Assembly: GCA_000969725.1 (NCBI GenBank)
Contig: JXSR01S002479.1
Direction: 5' to 3' (one strand)
Origin: Ophiothrix spiculata
Taxonomy: Eukaryota > Echinodermata > Ophiuroidea > Amphilepidida > Ophiotrichidae
DNA: 20,059 nt
This document shows positions 8,672-18,782 of this stretch, piece after piece. Position 1 is the stretch's first letter. Every line of letters begins with the position of its first letter. Below the pieces are notes generated by a model, which saw nothing but the letters and a program-made list of their open reading frames with translations, ran no database searches and was not told where the DNA came from. The position numbers and the translations under genes were made by a program.

Positions 8672-9752
8672 GTGAGTACTTGTTATCAAACGTTGTTATA
8701 ACAATTGAAAACAAAAACATTCAAACACTAAAATAATAGTTTGAAAGAATAGAAAGCTGGTTTTAAAACTGGTAAAGGTATAATGCTTGCGGATCCAGTC
8801 TTGTTGAATTGCCTTTAGTAAAGAAATGAACTTGAAAATTACATCAAACTATTTTAACCTCGCAGATAACACACATGTATTAATTGATATGTTTTCTTGA
8901 ACGTAAAAAAATGCTACTTGATTTGCAAAACATTTTCAAGGTTATAAAGCATTATTACACTTTTTCATATTCTAAAGGTCCATAAATAAAGACGTGGAAA
9001 CACATATTCAGTTTCATTTTGAATTTGCATATGTAAGATCTTGCACTTGGTCCCGATCGTGCCATTTGGTAAATTTGGTAAAAGGGTAATTTTGATGTTT
9101 AATTCGTGAGTCACGAGGAATTGTACTTCAATTTCTAAAAACATGGCATCATAAGAAAATATTTATGTTTCTGACACAATTGTACAGCAGTACTTACCTG
9201 TCCATTTGAAATACTAGTAGTTGAATATGGCAAAATGTTCAATTTAGTGCAAAAGTATTTGTATGAGCACCAAATCGGCAAGGCACAACTAACTTGGTCA
9301 CAGTGGGTACCAAAATAGGTTACCAGTATACCACATGCTGTAATCATGGTACTTTTGGCATCTAAGGCAATAAATTTGAATTTAAAGTTTTGGATCGTCG
9401 GCCACACAGGAGATGCAACTGCAACTTCAGGGGCTATATTTTGAGTAACCTCTTTATGTTTCCGAAATATTTACATACTTCATTTGCTACACCAACCTTG
9501 TGATAAATAATTATTGTTAATGTAAAACCACAGATTGATGGCTATATGATGTTGATAAATGTTGCAATACCTGTTTAACTGAAATAATAAAAGAGTTAAA
9601 GAAATATAAAAAAGTATTAAGTGGTGAACCAGTAGCATCATTAGATATTCAGGGATAGACAGTTTTATTTGTAAAAAATCAATTGTTAATGGATTGGTTT
9701 TTTTTTTATATTAAGTATTGTAATATATTTTTATCTTTTAATTTATTTCAAG
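8672..9752. other. Intron between the two ShKT exons, no recognised feature
   Basis: This is about 1.1 kb of mostly AT-rich sequence. A minus-strand open frame at 9135-9407 shows no family resemblance. No clear TIR pair or extra exon is visible. Confidence 0.5.
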
Positions 9753-9866
9753 TTTGTGAGGACAAACATGAAAATTGTGTCAAGTGGTCGAAAATAGGAG
9801 AATGCAAAACCAACCCGTTTTTCATGCTGGCAAACTGTCATATGAGTTGCGGAGTGTGCATTGATG
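9753..9866 (+). CDS. Exon encoding ShKT domain 2
   Basis: The acceptor is TTATTTCAAG ending at 9752 and the donor is GTAAGT at 9867, a consensus match. The exon is phase 1-1, 114 nt. Cysteines at 2, 9, 18, 29, 33 and 36 match the first ShKT exon exactly in spacing, and both share CED, HENC/NENC, W12, GEC, NP, M25 and SCGVC. The two exons therefore look like tandem duplicates about 1.2 kb apart. This copy has Phe23-Phe24 where the neighbour has Arg-Tyr and ShK has Lys-Tyr, so the basic-aromatic pair is absent. The N-terminal half carries several Lys (5, 11, 14, 19). The exon ends Ile-Asp plus the first base of the next codon, which joins to DEC of the following EGF exon. Confidence 0.92.
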
Positions 9867-9984
9867 GTAAGTAGAGTTATGTTCTAAAAGACTTATGCAA
9901 CAAGTATGTATAATTGTATGAAATTGTTTATACAAAATGGGTGGGTGATTGTTTACGACGGATGTGTATATTAATACAATTAAA

Positions 9985-10590
9985 ATAAAATGAGAAAAAA
10001 AAAATCTCAGTAACAAGGCAACGAGTAAATGAAGAGAAGAAATAAAATTTGAAAAAATATCAAGGCAACATGGCAACAAACAAACAGTAAACCCATCATT
10101 CCGAAAAAAAAATGAGAAACTCATTACGGCAACAAGGCATTGTGGAAATATAAAAAAATCAATGAGAAAATATCAAGGCAACCGGGAACGAAGAAACTGA
10201 AAGAAAAAATCAATGGAAAAAATGTCAGGACAACAGGGCAACTAACATGTTAAAAACCAATAAAAAATTGTCAGTGCTACAGGGTAACGAAAAAACAAAC
10301 AAAAACAATGAGAGATGAACTGTTGTCTCATTGCCGTAACAATCTTCTCATTTTGATTTTTACATCTAAGAGTTTATTTCTTCGTTGCCCCATTGCCTGG
10401 ATTTTTTTTAAACTTCGTTTATTGTTTATGTCTCCTCGTTGCCCCATCGACGTAATATTTATGTCATTGTGATTCTTTTTTCAAAGTGGAGGGCTGCTGT
10501 TCCTACGTTGTCTTGTTGCCTTGATATTTCATCTTTGTATGTTCCCGGTTATTGTTGCCTTGTTGCCATGGCAAATTTCTTATTGCAGTT
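9985..10590. repeat. GGCAAC-rich foldback element
   Basis: The left half repeats CAAGGCAAC/TGGCAACAA-type units separated by A-rich spacers (near 10016, 10061, 10070, 10127, 10176 and 10238). The right half carries their complements, GTTGCC/CGTTGCCCC, with T-rich spacers (near 10384, 10438, 10515, 10554 and 10562). The centre is at about 10320-10350. The result is a long imperfect hairpin of subrepeats, like a foldback transposon. No TSD was identified. Confidence 0.7.
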
Positions 10591-10703
10591 TGTTTTTAAA
10601 TGTGCCATGAGAATGACATTTTTGTTAGGTTCGTATTCTGGTTGTTGTTAGGGTACGGGCTGTATACAAGTGCGTGGTTGCCGACAAAAGAAATAATGCA
10701 CCT

Positions 10704-11178
10704 GGGCCCATATTCATAAAATCTTGCTAACCCTAGTTGACAACTAAAATGCCCTTAAGGTGCCTGATAACTCTAGATGCTAGCTATTTGGTATTCATAA
10801 AACCAAACTAGTTTGAAGGTCACGTTAGTTGTTTAGAGTTGATATGGAATACTTCTTAGCTACTACTGCCACAATACTCTTGCAATATCTTTGGATATAT
10901 TTATACGGTAGCATCTTTTGGAGGTTTAGACAAATTCTGATATTCAATGGCGACAATTATGCAACATTAAGGAAAAATACACGTTATTAATGGATTAAAT
11001 ATAACAAATTTATGCACCTTTCTGCAGGTAACACTGTAAATCAGGAGACGTTGTCACAATGAAAGACATGTAAACATAACAATAACAATGAAAAATGATC
11101 GTACACACATAGGGTTTTTAGGATTCAAACTAAGGCTTAGTTGATTGCTAGCTAGTAAGTTTTTATGAATATTGGCCC
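10704..11178. mobile_element. TIR element with GGGCC...ATTCATAAAA ends
   Basis: The left end GGGCCCATATTCATAAAA pairs with the right end TTTTTATGAATATTGGCCC. The TIR continues imperfectly into CTTGCTAAC on the left and its GCTAGCTAGTAAG counterpart on the right. An internal ATTCATAAAACC occurs near 10792. It spans 475 bp without coding capacity. I could not see a target-site duplication, so the superfamily is left open. Confidence 0.75.
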
Positions 11179-11437
11179 TGAAAGCCAAACTCAAATTGGG
11201 CATGTTTTAAAATTTCAACTCGATAATGCATGTTGATATTTCTCAAAATGGAAACTTTAGAAATACGTGGAGTGACAACAACTCCCGAGAGTTTACCGTT
11301 CCCCGATTTTTTGTTATCAAAAATGGTGAACTTAAAGTATAATACTATGCCTAGGGTCAGTTTCTGTTTCGTTTTTGAAAAACACTCATTTGGGTTTACG
11401 TAAGTATTATCACCGAGGTATTAAATTTGTATTACAG

Positions 11438-11538
11438 CCGACACAAGAAAGTTACCAAAGCTAAGACAATACAACGAGGAGGTTGCAGATGAAACTCTAT
11501 CAGAAACTAAACTCAAAATACACTTGTGTGTCACTTAA
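11438..11538 (+). CDS. Candidate alternative terminal exon (weak)
   Basis: TTGTATTACAG ends at 11437 and the following sequence is open in phase 1, the phase used by every exon of the gene, for about 33 residues before TAA at 11536-11538. It is hydrophilic (Lys/Glu-rich, with RKLPKLRQYNEE) and has one Cys. Used after ShKT domain 2, it would end the protein early. There is no convincing donor, no AATAAA nearby and only an ATTAAA near 11667. It may equally be chance. Confidence 0.2.
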
Positions 11539-12384
11539 TTAACAGTATAAATAATGGTTTTATCATTTTTTATCAAGAATGTAACAATAATTTTGATATG
11601 CTCTCTCATGCTACTGTTACAATTATTTTGTCAGTGTTACATCATACAATACGAAGGGTATAAAAGATTAAAGATCACAATGAAGAAATACCTCGCAAAG
11701 TAATACATTTCTTCCACTTAAAGCCTACTGTCTACAGACCGAATTTGTAGAGGTCCTCTTTTAGCCAAAAATCAATATTATTGTATTTTGCTAAAATTAA
11801 CATCTTCTGGTTGGCCATGCTTTATTACGTCACAGTGAAGTCACTTTTTGACCGATTTCCATAATTTTGCTATCAATGGAAAGAGAAGATTCAAACCTAT
11901 ACCATAATATCAAACATTTAATTGTTGAATGTATCATCATATAATTACTGGACTGTAAACCTTCAAATGATGGGATTTAATTTTGCCACATATCGTTGAT
12001 TTCTCCATCAAGTTTATATGGTTAGTGGAGGCAGATTGTTGACATCTATCGACAATTGTATAGGAAGTAAATGTCATTGATATCATTTTTGCACCATAAT
12101 GTCATAATGTACACAAGGATAAGTGACCATCCTGACAAAAGTTCATTGATATAGCTCTTTTCCTTCTTGATGATTATTTAAAACTTTTTGATACCCCCTC
12201 GTATACCTCAAAAGCCATGTTATATTTCAGGGTATTTCTGAACATACTAGTACTCTGTATTATGTACAGTATGTGTAGTATATTTTGCAAACGTCAAATT
12301 ACTTTTATCTTCTTATTGAAATGGAATTATTCCAATATTTGAATAAATAAAAACATTTTATTCTGTGTGATATTATCTTTGCAG
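11539..12384. other. Intron sequence without recognised features
   Basis: AT-rich sequence. A motif near 11865-11890 (TATCAATGGAAAGA) recurs at about 19880, suggesting a shared repeat family, but I cannot define element ends. Confidence 0.5.
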
Positions 12385-12492
12385 ACGAGTGTGCCAGTGA
12401 TCCGTGTCTAAACGGCGCCACCTGTATTGATGGAGAGAATGAATACAACTGCACATGCGCACCTGGGTTTGAAGGCATTAATTGTGAAATAG
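12385..12492 (+). CDS. Exon encoding an EGF-like domain (partial calcium-binding motif)
   Basis: The acceptor is TCTTTGCAG ending at 12384 and the donor is GTAGGA at 12493. The exon is the shortest of the set at 108 nt, phase 1-1, 36 residues. Cysteines lie at 3, 8, 14, 23, 25 and 34, ending GFEGINCE as is typical of EGF. Joined to the ShKT exon it begins IDDEC, so the first Asp of DxDE is replaced by Ile, while the downstream [10 protein letters not shown] matches the hydroxylation motif. Calcium binding is thus possible but weakened. CASDPC matches the O-glucose consensus and CLNGATC the O-fucose consensus. The very short linker to ShKT domain 2 (two residues) implies a compact junction between unlike modules. 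A small foldback repeat starts about 140 nt downstream. Confidence 0.92.
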
Positions 12493-12633
12493 GTAGGATC
12501 TCTTGATCAAGTTTCATCGATATGAAAATAAAACCGAGGAACATTCTTATAGTTATAGTTGATGATCTTCATAAAAACATGTTTATCATAAATGCCATCA
12601 CCTCCACGACTTTTGAAACAATATACATGTATA

Positions 12634-12758
12634 ATACCTTTAGTTGTCTTAACCGTTCACGTATATGTAATGACCTGCTTTGGTCTAATTATTGACGTCA
12701 TAGACCACGATTTACGTGAAAGTTTACGGGAATGGTTAAGACAACTTATGGTGTCTAA
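12634..12758. repeat. Small foldback repeat
   Basis: AGTTGTCTTAACCGTTCACG on the left (from 12642) pairs imperfectly with GGTTAAGACAACTTATGGTG on the right. Within the loop, TGGTCTA and TAGACCA form a second perfect 7-bp stem, giving nested hairpins of about 125 bp. An open frame spanning it is not a gene. Confidence 0.7.
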
Positions 12759-13078
12759 TAAGTCAGTTTCGTTAACCACTGACCGCTACAAGAATAATAT
12801 TATTGTCTAATAATTTCAGTAAATTTAAGGTGATCCTTAAGTTTAAAATCGCCAAATCGGCATTTTGAATATTTATTATTGTATATAGACAGAAAAAATG
12901 TTTTCTTTAGATGATACTAAAGAAGGTCTAGGTCATTTGTATGGAATTTAATCAGTCAATTTAACAAATGTATTTAAGTGCAATCTCAGGGACCAACCTG
13001 TGATGCCAATTACATTTTGTTAAAGCAGACTCCTGGTACTTAACGAATTCGACCTTTGTGACTCCGAATAGAATCAAA
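12759..13078. other. Intron sequence without recognised features
   Basis: No exon, repeat pair or coding similarity is visible. Confidence 0.5.
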
Positions 13079-14188
13079 CATTTTAGACCCTCTCTCAGTA
13101 GGACAGCCAGCGGACTTAAGCGTCAATTTTTTAAACATTACGCAGTATCCCACGTAGCCTTACGCAGCAGTGTTGGCAAGCAAAAATAACCCCAAAAGGA
13201 AAATGATTTTCAAAAATATCGTTCTCGAATTTGCATTCATGAAAAAATGGTTTGAACGGGATTATGTTGCAAAGACTTCAAATTATATGGTTATTTAAAA
13301 TAATTGAGATTGAAGATGTTTTAATACTTGATCATATCACTTTTGTCCCAAATTTACGGCAAGAAAACTCCACAGAATTACTTTCAAAACTGACCCAGTC
13401 GAACTGCGTTTTATCTATATTTTCAAAATAACGAGGTGCCCATCTCTGAATTTGTGGAAATATAAAGATCTATTGCTGATATGCAACCTACTCTTATTAA
13501 ATTTTTTCCAAAATCACGTTGGATATTTATTCGAGACAAGAAAGGATTTTGTTGATATTTATTTGACCATGTCGCTAATTTTACCTCATAAGTCTATTTC
13601 TTAATTTTGGGCGGTATCGCGTTTTTACGTAATTAGGAGGATGATTTCTAAACATCGCGCGGTGGAAATACACGTTTGCCTCTCAAAGACATGTGAAAAA
13701 TCGAAGGCTAATGTTATGGATGTTTATTGTTAATTTCATGCCTTCCTGGAATTAAAAGCGGCTTTTATAAATCAAAGTTTTTTCTGGCGAATTAAAATAA
13801 TGTTGAATACTGTGGAGCGTTAGGTATTTCTCTATTCAGAGAACAAAAATGTAAACAAACTTTTAAGTTTCAAGTCGTAATTTTACAACAAAAACTTTGG
13901 ATGAAGATTGTACAACTATAACTGAATAATATTTGTAAAGAAAATATGGGTTTGAAAGAGTATTTTCTGAACTTTAATGTGATAACTTTGGAAACCTAGG
14001 GCGATGAACAGAATTGTTTTTATTGATTAAAGAAAGTATTTCGAAATATCACTGGAAACAACATCATCTTCGATCCCAAGAGTACGCAGTTCAGCGCTGC
14101 AAAGTCCTCATGTTTAATAATTTTGTCGGCATCCTTTGATCTCTCGTATTGGCTGTCCTACTGTCTGAGTGTCCTCTGAGGGAAAATG
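13079..14188. mobile_element. Degenerate TIR element
   Basis: CAGTAGGACAGCCA at 13096-13109 is exactly inverted at 14150-14163. Imperfect similarity extends outward (CATTTT...CCCTC) and inward (TTAAACAT...GCAG). The span is about 1.1 kb with no transposase. The ends and duplication are unclear, so this is probably an old non-autonomous DNA transposon. Confidence 0.45.
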
Positions 14189-14795
14189 TGTGTGCAAGTG
14201 ACGTCATGTCCTACAAATAGGCTACTTCTGCATATCCAATAATGTAGTCTGCAAAGTACAACACATTGAACATATCAATGCCCAGAGAACGTCAGGACAT
14301 AACTTGCGCGCAGCGTGGTATATGGTCCCCTGATATTTGGTACTGAGACATGCAAATGTAGTTTGGTTTAGTTGTGGCCGCCGTCTTGATAAGAAATTTA
14401 GAAACGTTGTCAAGTTGAAAATGACACAAAAATGCACGTTTCGTTCAATTTTGTACTATCATATCATGTGACGAATGCATGCATGGCAAGAACAATATCA
14501 TGAATATTATACACATTGTAACTATAGCTGATTTTATTGTTTTTTCCTTTAGCGCTTGTGTAAGATTTTCCACAGAATCAACGGGGTACGCATCATATCA
14601 TGCAAACCCTCTACAATAAGGCGACTTGGAAATCTAGCAGCCCACCAAATGTTACCACATCTGGTGAACCATCCGATGTTTGGAACACTTGTGTATATTT
14701 AAGATTAATAGAAGCGACTGAAATAAATAAGCTGAAGTAGAAAAACATCATCTGTGTAAATATATCATTCTTGTACTTGATACTTTTATTTACAG
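14189..14795. other. Intron sequence without recognised features
   Basis: Only the pyrimidine-rich acceptor just before 14796 is interpretable. A minus-strand open frame at 14222-14437 has no family character. Confidence 0.5.
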
Positions 14796-14909
14796 ATATC
14801 GATGAATGTTTAAGTCTGCCATGCCAAAACGGAGGAACATGCGTGGACGAAGCTAATGGATACAGTTGTAATTGCACTGATATGTTTGAGGGCGCACAAT
14901 GCGAAAACA
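14796..14909 (+). CDS. Exon encoding a calcium-binding EGF-like domain
   Basis: The acceptor is TTTATTTACAG ending at 14795 and the donor is GTAAGT at 14910. The phase 1-1 exon of 114 nt gives 38 residues starting DIDEC, with cysteines at 5, 10, 16, 25, 27 and 36. The full calcium motif is present: DxDE, Asp18 two residues after the third Cys, and Tyr23. CLSLPC fits the O-glucose consensus, CQNGGTC the O-fucose consensus, and Asn26-Cys-Thr28 is a possible sequon. The last split codon begins with A, not G as in the other exons, and resolves to Arg with the next exon. A giant inverted repeat starts 65 nt after this exon and occupies most of the following 3.9-kb intron. Confidence 0.92.
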
Positions 14910-14973
14910 GTAAGTACAGGACGAAGTTAATAATCCTGGACCTGCCATAGAGACCTGTATACACTTACTCCGC

Positions 14974-17900
14974 CAGAGAATTTTAATGTTGGTTTGAGTT
15001 ACTAATGCATAGCAAACTCTTGGTTCAGCCATTTTTTTCAAAATGGTCGCCAAAATAGCACATTTTCATTGTAAATCATTTAAAACAACTGGTAAATCGC
15101 TTAATACCTGACGTTATCATGCTGAAATGGTTTGGGATGATTCAGAAATGGCATCTGGAGCTGTAACAAACCAAATAAAATCAAAATTTAGATCATACCA
15201 TAAATCTATGGATCATACACATGTTTCGAATTCAAACTGGCCGCCAAAATGGCCGCCAAATAGGCTGCCAAACAGCAAATTTTCATAAAAATCAAGAAAA
15301 AAAGTCTTTGTAATGCCTAATATCAAGAAAGAGACAACTAGGGTTACTGCAAGATCAACTGTACATAAATAATGTCATTTACATATTTTAAAGTCAACAT
15401 GGCACCCACAAATAGCGCAGACACGGCCGCCAAAACACACTTTTATCGCTCAAAATGGATTAAAGCCATTAAAACAACACTGAAACCATGACAAGAAATC
15501 ACAAGAAAGTATTGGAAAAGATCCGGATTTCTCTAAAAGGTGTTCCTAACATCTTTCAAATCAATATGGCACACATAATGAGGAAAAAAAATGAATAATT
15601 GATAGTAAATGGCTATAAGGATTAGACAAAATCCAAATTTCTCTAAAGACTGTTCTTAAAATCTTCAAATCCAATATGGTGCCCATAAGGTCCAAAATGG
15701 CCACCAAATTCCATTTTAATGCTCAAGAATAAATTAGTAATGCATTAAAACATAAAATATTAAGATAATCAAAAGAAAATGGCTTTAAGGATTAGAACAG
15801 GTCCTAATTTTCCTAAAGGATGTTCATATGAGATTCAAAATAACCATTTATGCTAAAAATAGATTAGAGTAGCATAAAACAGTATTACAATCATAAAATA
15901 TTCAAAATAATCTATGGAAAATGGCTTTGAGTGTTTCAACAATTACCCTCCTCTCTGTAGTATGTCAATAACATGTTACAAATCCAATATGTCATACACA
16001 ATAATGTCCAAAATACCCGCCAAAATACCCGCCAAAATCCCTTTTGGTCGCTCAATAATAGGCTAAAGTGGCATTGAAACGGCATTTAAAACATGAAATC
16101 GCCACAATGATAGATACAAATGGCATATAGGGTACATGCAGACTAATTTCTCCCTGAAATATGTTGTTATGTGTTTTCAGTACAATATTATACCCATTAT
16201 AAGGTCCAAAATGGCGCTGAAATACACTTTTACCTTAAAATTATTTATATGTGGCCATTTTGGACTTTCATTCCTTTGTGAATCATATTGGATTTGAAAG
16301 ATGTTATGTTATATTTAGAAAAATTCTGAACTGTTCTAATCCTCAAAGCCATTTCCCCACTGATTATTATGAATATTAATGTTTAATACTGTTTTATTGC
16401 CAATCTAATCTATTTTTGAGCATCATACATTGACTTTGGTGGCCATTTAGACCTCATTATGGGCACCATATTAGATTTTAAAAATGTTAAGAACACAATT
16501 TAGAGAAATATGGATCTGTTCTTAGTATGTTTTGGTGGGCATTTTGGACTTTATTATGGGTGCCATATTGGATTTTAAAATTTCAAGAACAGTCTTGAGA
16601 GAAATTTTGATTTTTTTCTAATCCTTACAGCCATTTACTATCAATTATTCAAATTTGTATGTGTGTTTTTAGTGTAGTTTTAATGACGTTAATCTATTTT
16701 GAGTGACGAACGTATGTTTTGGCGGCCATTTTGTACCACAATATGGGCAACATATAGGATTTGAAAGGTAATATGAACACCCTTTAGAGAAATCGGGATC
16801 TGTTCTAATCCTCAAAGCAATTTTCCACTGATTACTTGAATATTTCATGTTTTCAATACCGTTTTGTGCATCTCTAACCAATTTTTGAGCTTTAATTATA
16901 GATTTTGGCAGCCATTTTGGACCTCATTATGTGCACAATATTGGATTTGAAAGATGTTAGGAACTTTTAGAGAAATTTGAATCTTTTTATAATCCTTAAC
17001 ACCCTTTATGGTTATTTTGATTTTTTTATGTTTTCAGTGTTGTTTTAATGGTTTTAATCCATTTTTGAGCGATAAAAATGTGTTTTGACGGACATTTTGG
17101 ACCTATTGTGGGTGCCATGTTGACTTTAAAATATGTAAATGACAATATTTGTGTACAATTGATCTTGAACCCTAGTTATTTCTTTCTATTGATTATTATG
17201 ATATTAGGCGTTACAAACACTTGTTTTTCTTGATTTTCATGAAAATTTGTTGTTTGGCGGCTTATTTGGCGGCCATTTTAAATTTGAAACATGTGTATAA
17301 CCTTAATCTGATTTTATGTGGTTTGTTATAGCTTCAGAAGCCATTTCTGAATGATCCCAAACCATTTTAGCATGATAACATCGGATATTAAACGATTTAC
17401 CAGTTGTTATAAATGATTTACAAATAAAATGTGCTATTTAGGCGATCATTTTGAAAACAAAAATGGCTGTACCAAGAGTTTGCCAGGGTTTGGAATTTTC
17501 CATCTTGTAAGGTTTTGAAGTCCTATGCACTAGTAACTCATATCAACATTTTCTAATCCTTAACACCCTTTGCTATTGGTTATTTTGATTTTTTTCATGT
17601 TTCCAGTGTTGTTTTAATGACTTTAATCCATTTTGAGCGATAAAAATGTGATTTGGCTGACATTTGGGACCTATTAAAATATGTAAATGACATTATTTGT
17701 GTACAATTGATCTTGCAGTAACATAACCCTAGTTGTTTCTTTCTATTGATTATTCATGGTATTAGGCATTACAAAGACTTGTTTTTCTTGATTTTCATGA
17801 AAATTTGTTGTTTGGCAGCCTATTTGGCGCCCATTTTGAATTTGAAACATGTGTATAACCTTAATTTTTAAATATTATTTGGTTTGTTATTTGTTATATA

Positions 17901-18129
17901 TAGCTCCAGAAGCCATTTCTAAATGATCCCAAACCATTTTAGCATGATAACATCGGGTATTAAGCGATTTACCAGTTGTTATAAATGATTTACAATGACA
18001 ATATGCTATTTTGGCGGCCATTTTGAAAAAATGGCTGTACCTAGAGTTTGCCAGGGTTTTGAATTTTCCACCTTGTAAGGTTTTGAAGTCCTATGCATTA
18101 GTAACTCAAACCAACATTAAAATTCTCTG
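14974..18129. repeat. 3.16-kb modular foldback with GGCCGCCATTTTGG repeats
   Basis: CAGAGAATTTTAATGTTGG at the left end is the reverse complement of the right end. The left arm (to about 16235) carries CCAAAATGGCCGCCAAA-type motifs, ATCCAATATGG and TCTCTAAA. The right arm (from about 16247) carries the complements, GGCGGCCATTTTGGA, CCATATTGGATTTGAAAG and TTTAGAGAAAT. Modules of about 100-200 bp repeat within each arm, and the outer right part is duplicated (about 16990-17550 and 17551-18113). No coding capacity. It fills most of the intron between two EGF exons. Confidence 0.85.
16990..18129. repeat. Tandem duplication of the outer right arm (about 560-bp period)
   Basis: Both copies run through TAATCCTTAACACCCTTT, GAGCGATAAAAATGTG, TTGTGTACAATTGATCTTG, GATTTTCATGAAAATTTGTT, GATCCCAAACCATTTTAGCA and GTTTGCCAGGGTTT in the same order. 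Only the second copy reaches the CATTAAAATTCTCTG terminus. The left arm has one copy of this block, so the arms are unequal. Confidence 0.85.
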
Positions 18130-18235
18130 ACAATAATATACTTTTTCAATTTTTTCTCGATAAAATTCAGTTTTAAAGATTTTACAAAAGCAAATTAGAT
18201 TTTACTATGTTTGATGTACAACTCCAGACAGACTG

Positions 18236-18284
<49 letters not shown>

Positions 18285-18285
18285 A
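18236..18285 (+). repeat. (CAA)n microsatellite
   Basis: About 50 bp of uninterrupted ACA/CAA triplets, roughly 16 units. On the minus strand it produces an artefactual poly-Cys open frame. Confidence 0.98.
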
Positions 18286-18479
18286 GGGAAGATAAACGGT
18301 TTGCCTCACGCCCTGTCGTGGTACAACTATTACTTATAATGTTTATGTTTGAGGATGAACAAAGTGAACACAGTATGAATAACACAAGGCTAATAGATAC
18401 ATTTGTAATTGTACTTGAGGGCACACAGACTCTAGACACCTGAAAATACCATATTGTAAAATGAGACCATCTTCCCTTT

Positions 18480-18600
18480 TTGGGTAGCGGGTTGGCGCAG
18501 CCGTAGTTAGTCCATGCTGCTTCCGCAGGTTTTTCTCCGGGTACTCCGGTCTTCCTCCTGCATTCAAAACTGAATTTAAAAAAACATCTTGGAGCCCTGT
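18480..18600 (+). mobile_element. Probable SINE fragment (tRNA-like head)
   Basis: GGGTTGGCGCAGCCGTAGTT resembles a tRNA A-box region and is followed by TTTTTCTCCGGGTACTCCGG, a segment typical of tRNA-derived SINE bodies in marine invertebrates. The B box is not recognisable, so the head looks internally deleted. It is about 180 bp upstream of the last clear EGF acceptor. Confidence 0.45.
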
Positions 18601-18782
18601 TAAAGATAAGCTTCTTTCATCTTATTTGGTACCAAGTACCAAGTTGGGTTTCCTTGGCGAAAGCCTAAACAAGGTGATTTTTAATGTGTCAGTACTCATT
18701 TGGGACCCATTTGATTTATTGTACCATATGAGCATCTTCCGTAAGTGTGATGCTATTACAACTTTTCCAATTTAATTTGCAG

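Noticed and set aside
18182-18439. Minus-strand open frame with a long poly-Cys run
   Set aside because: The run is the (CAA)n microsatellite read on the other strand; there is no other coding character.
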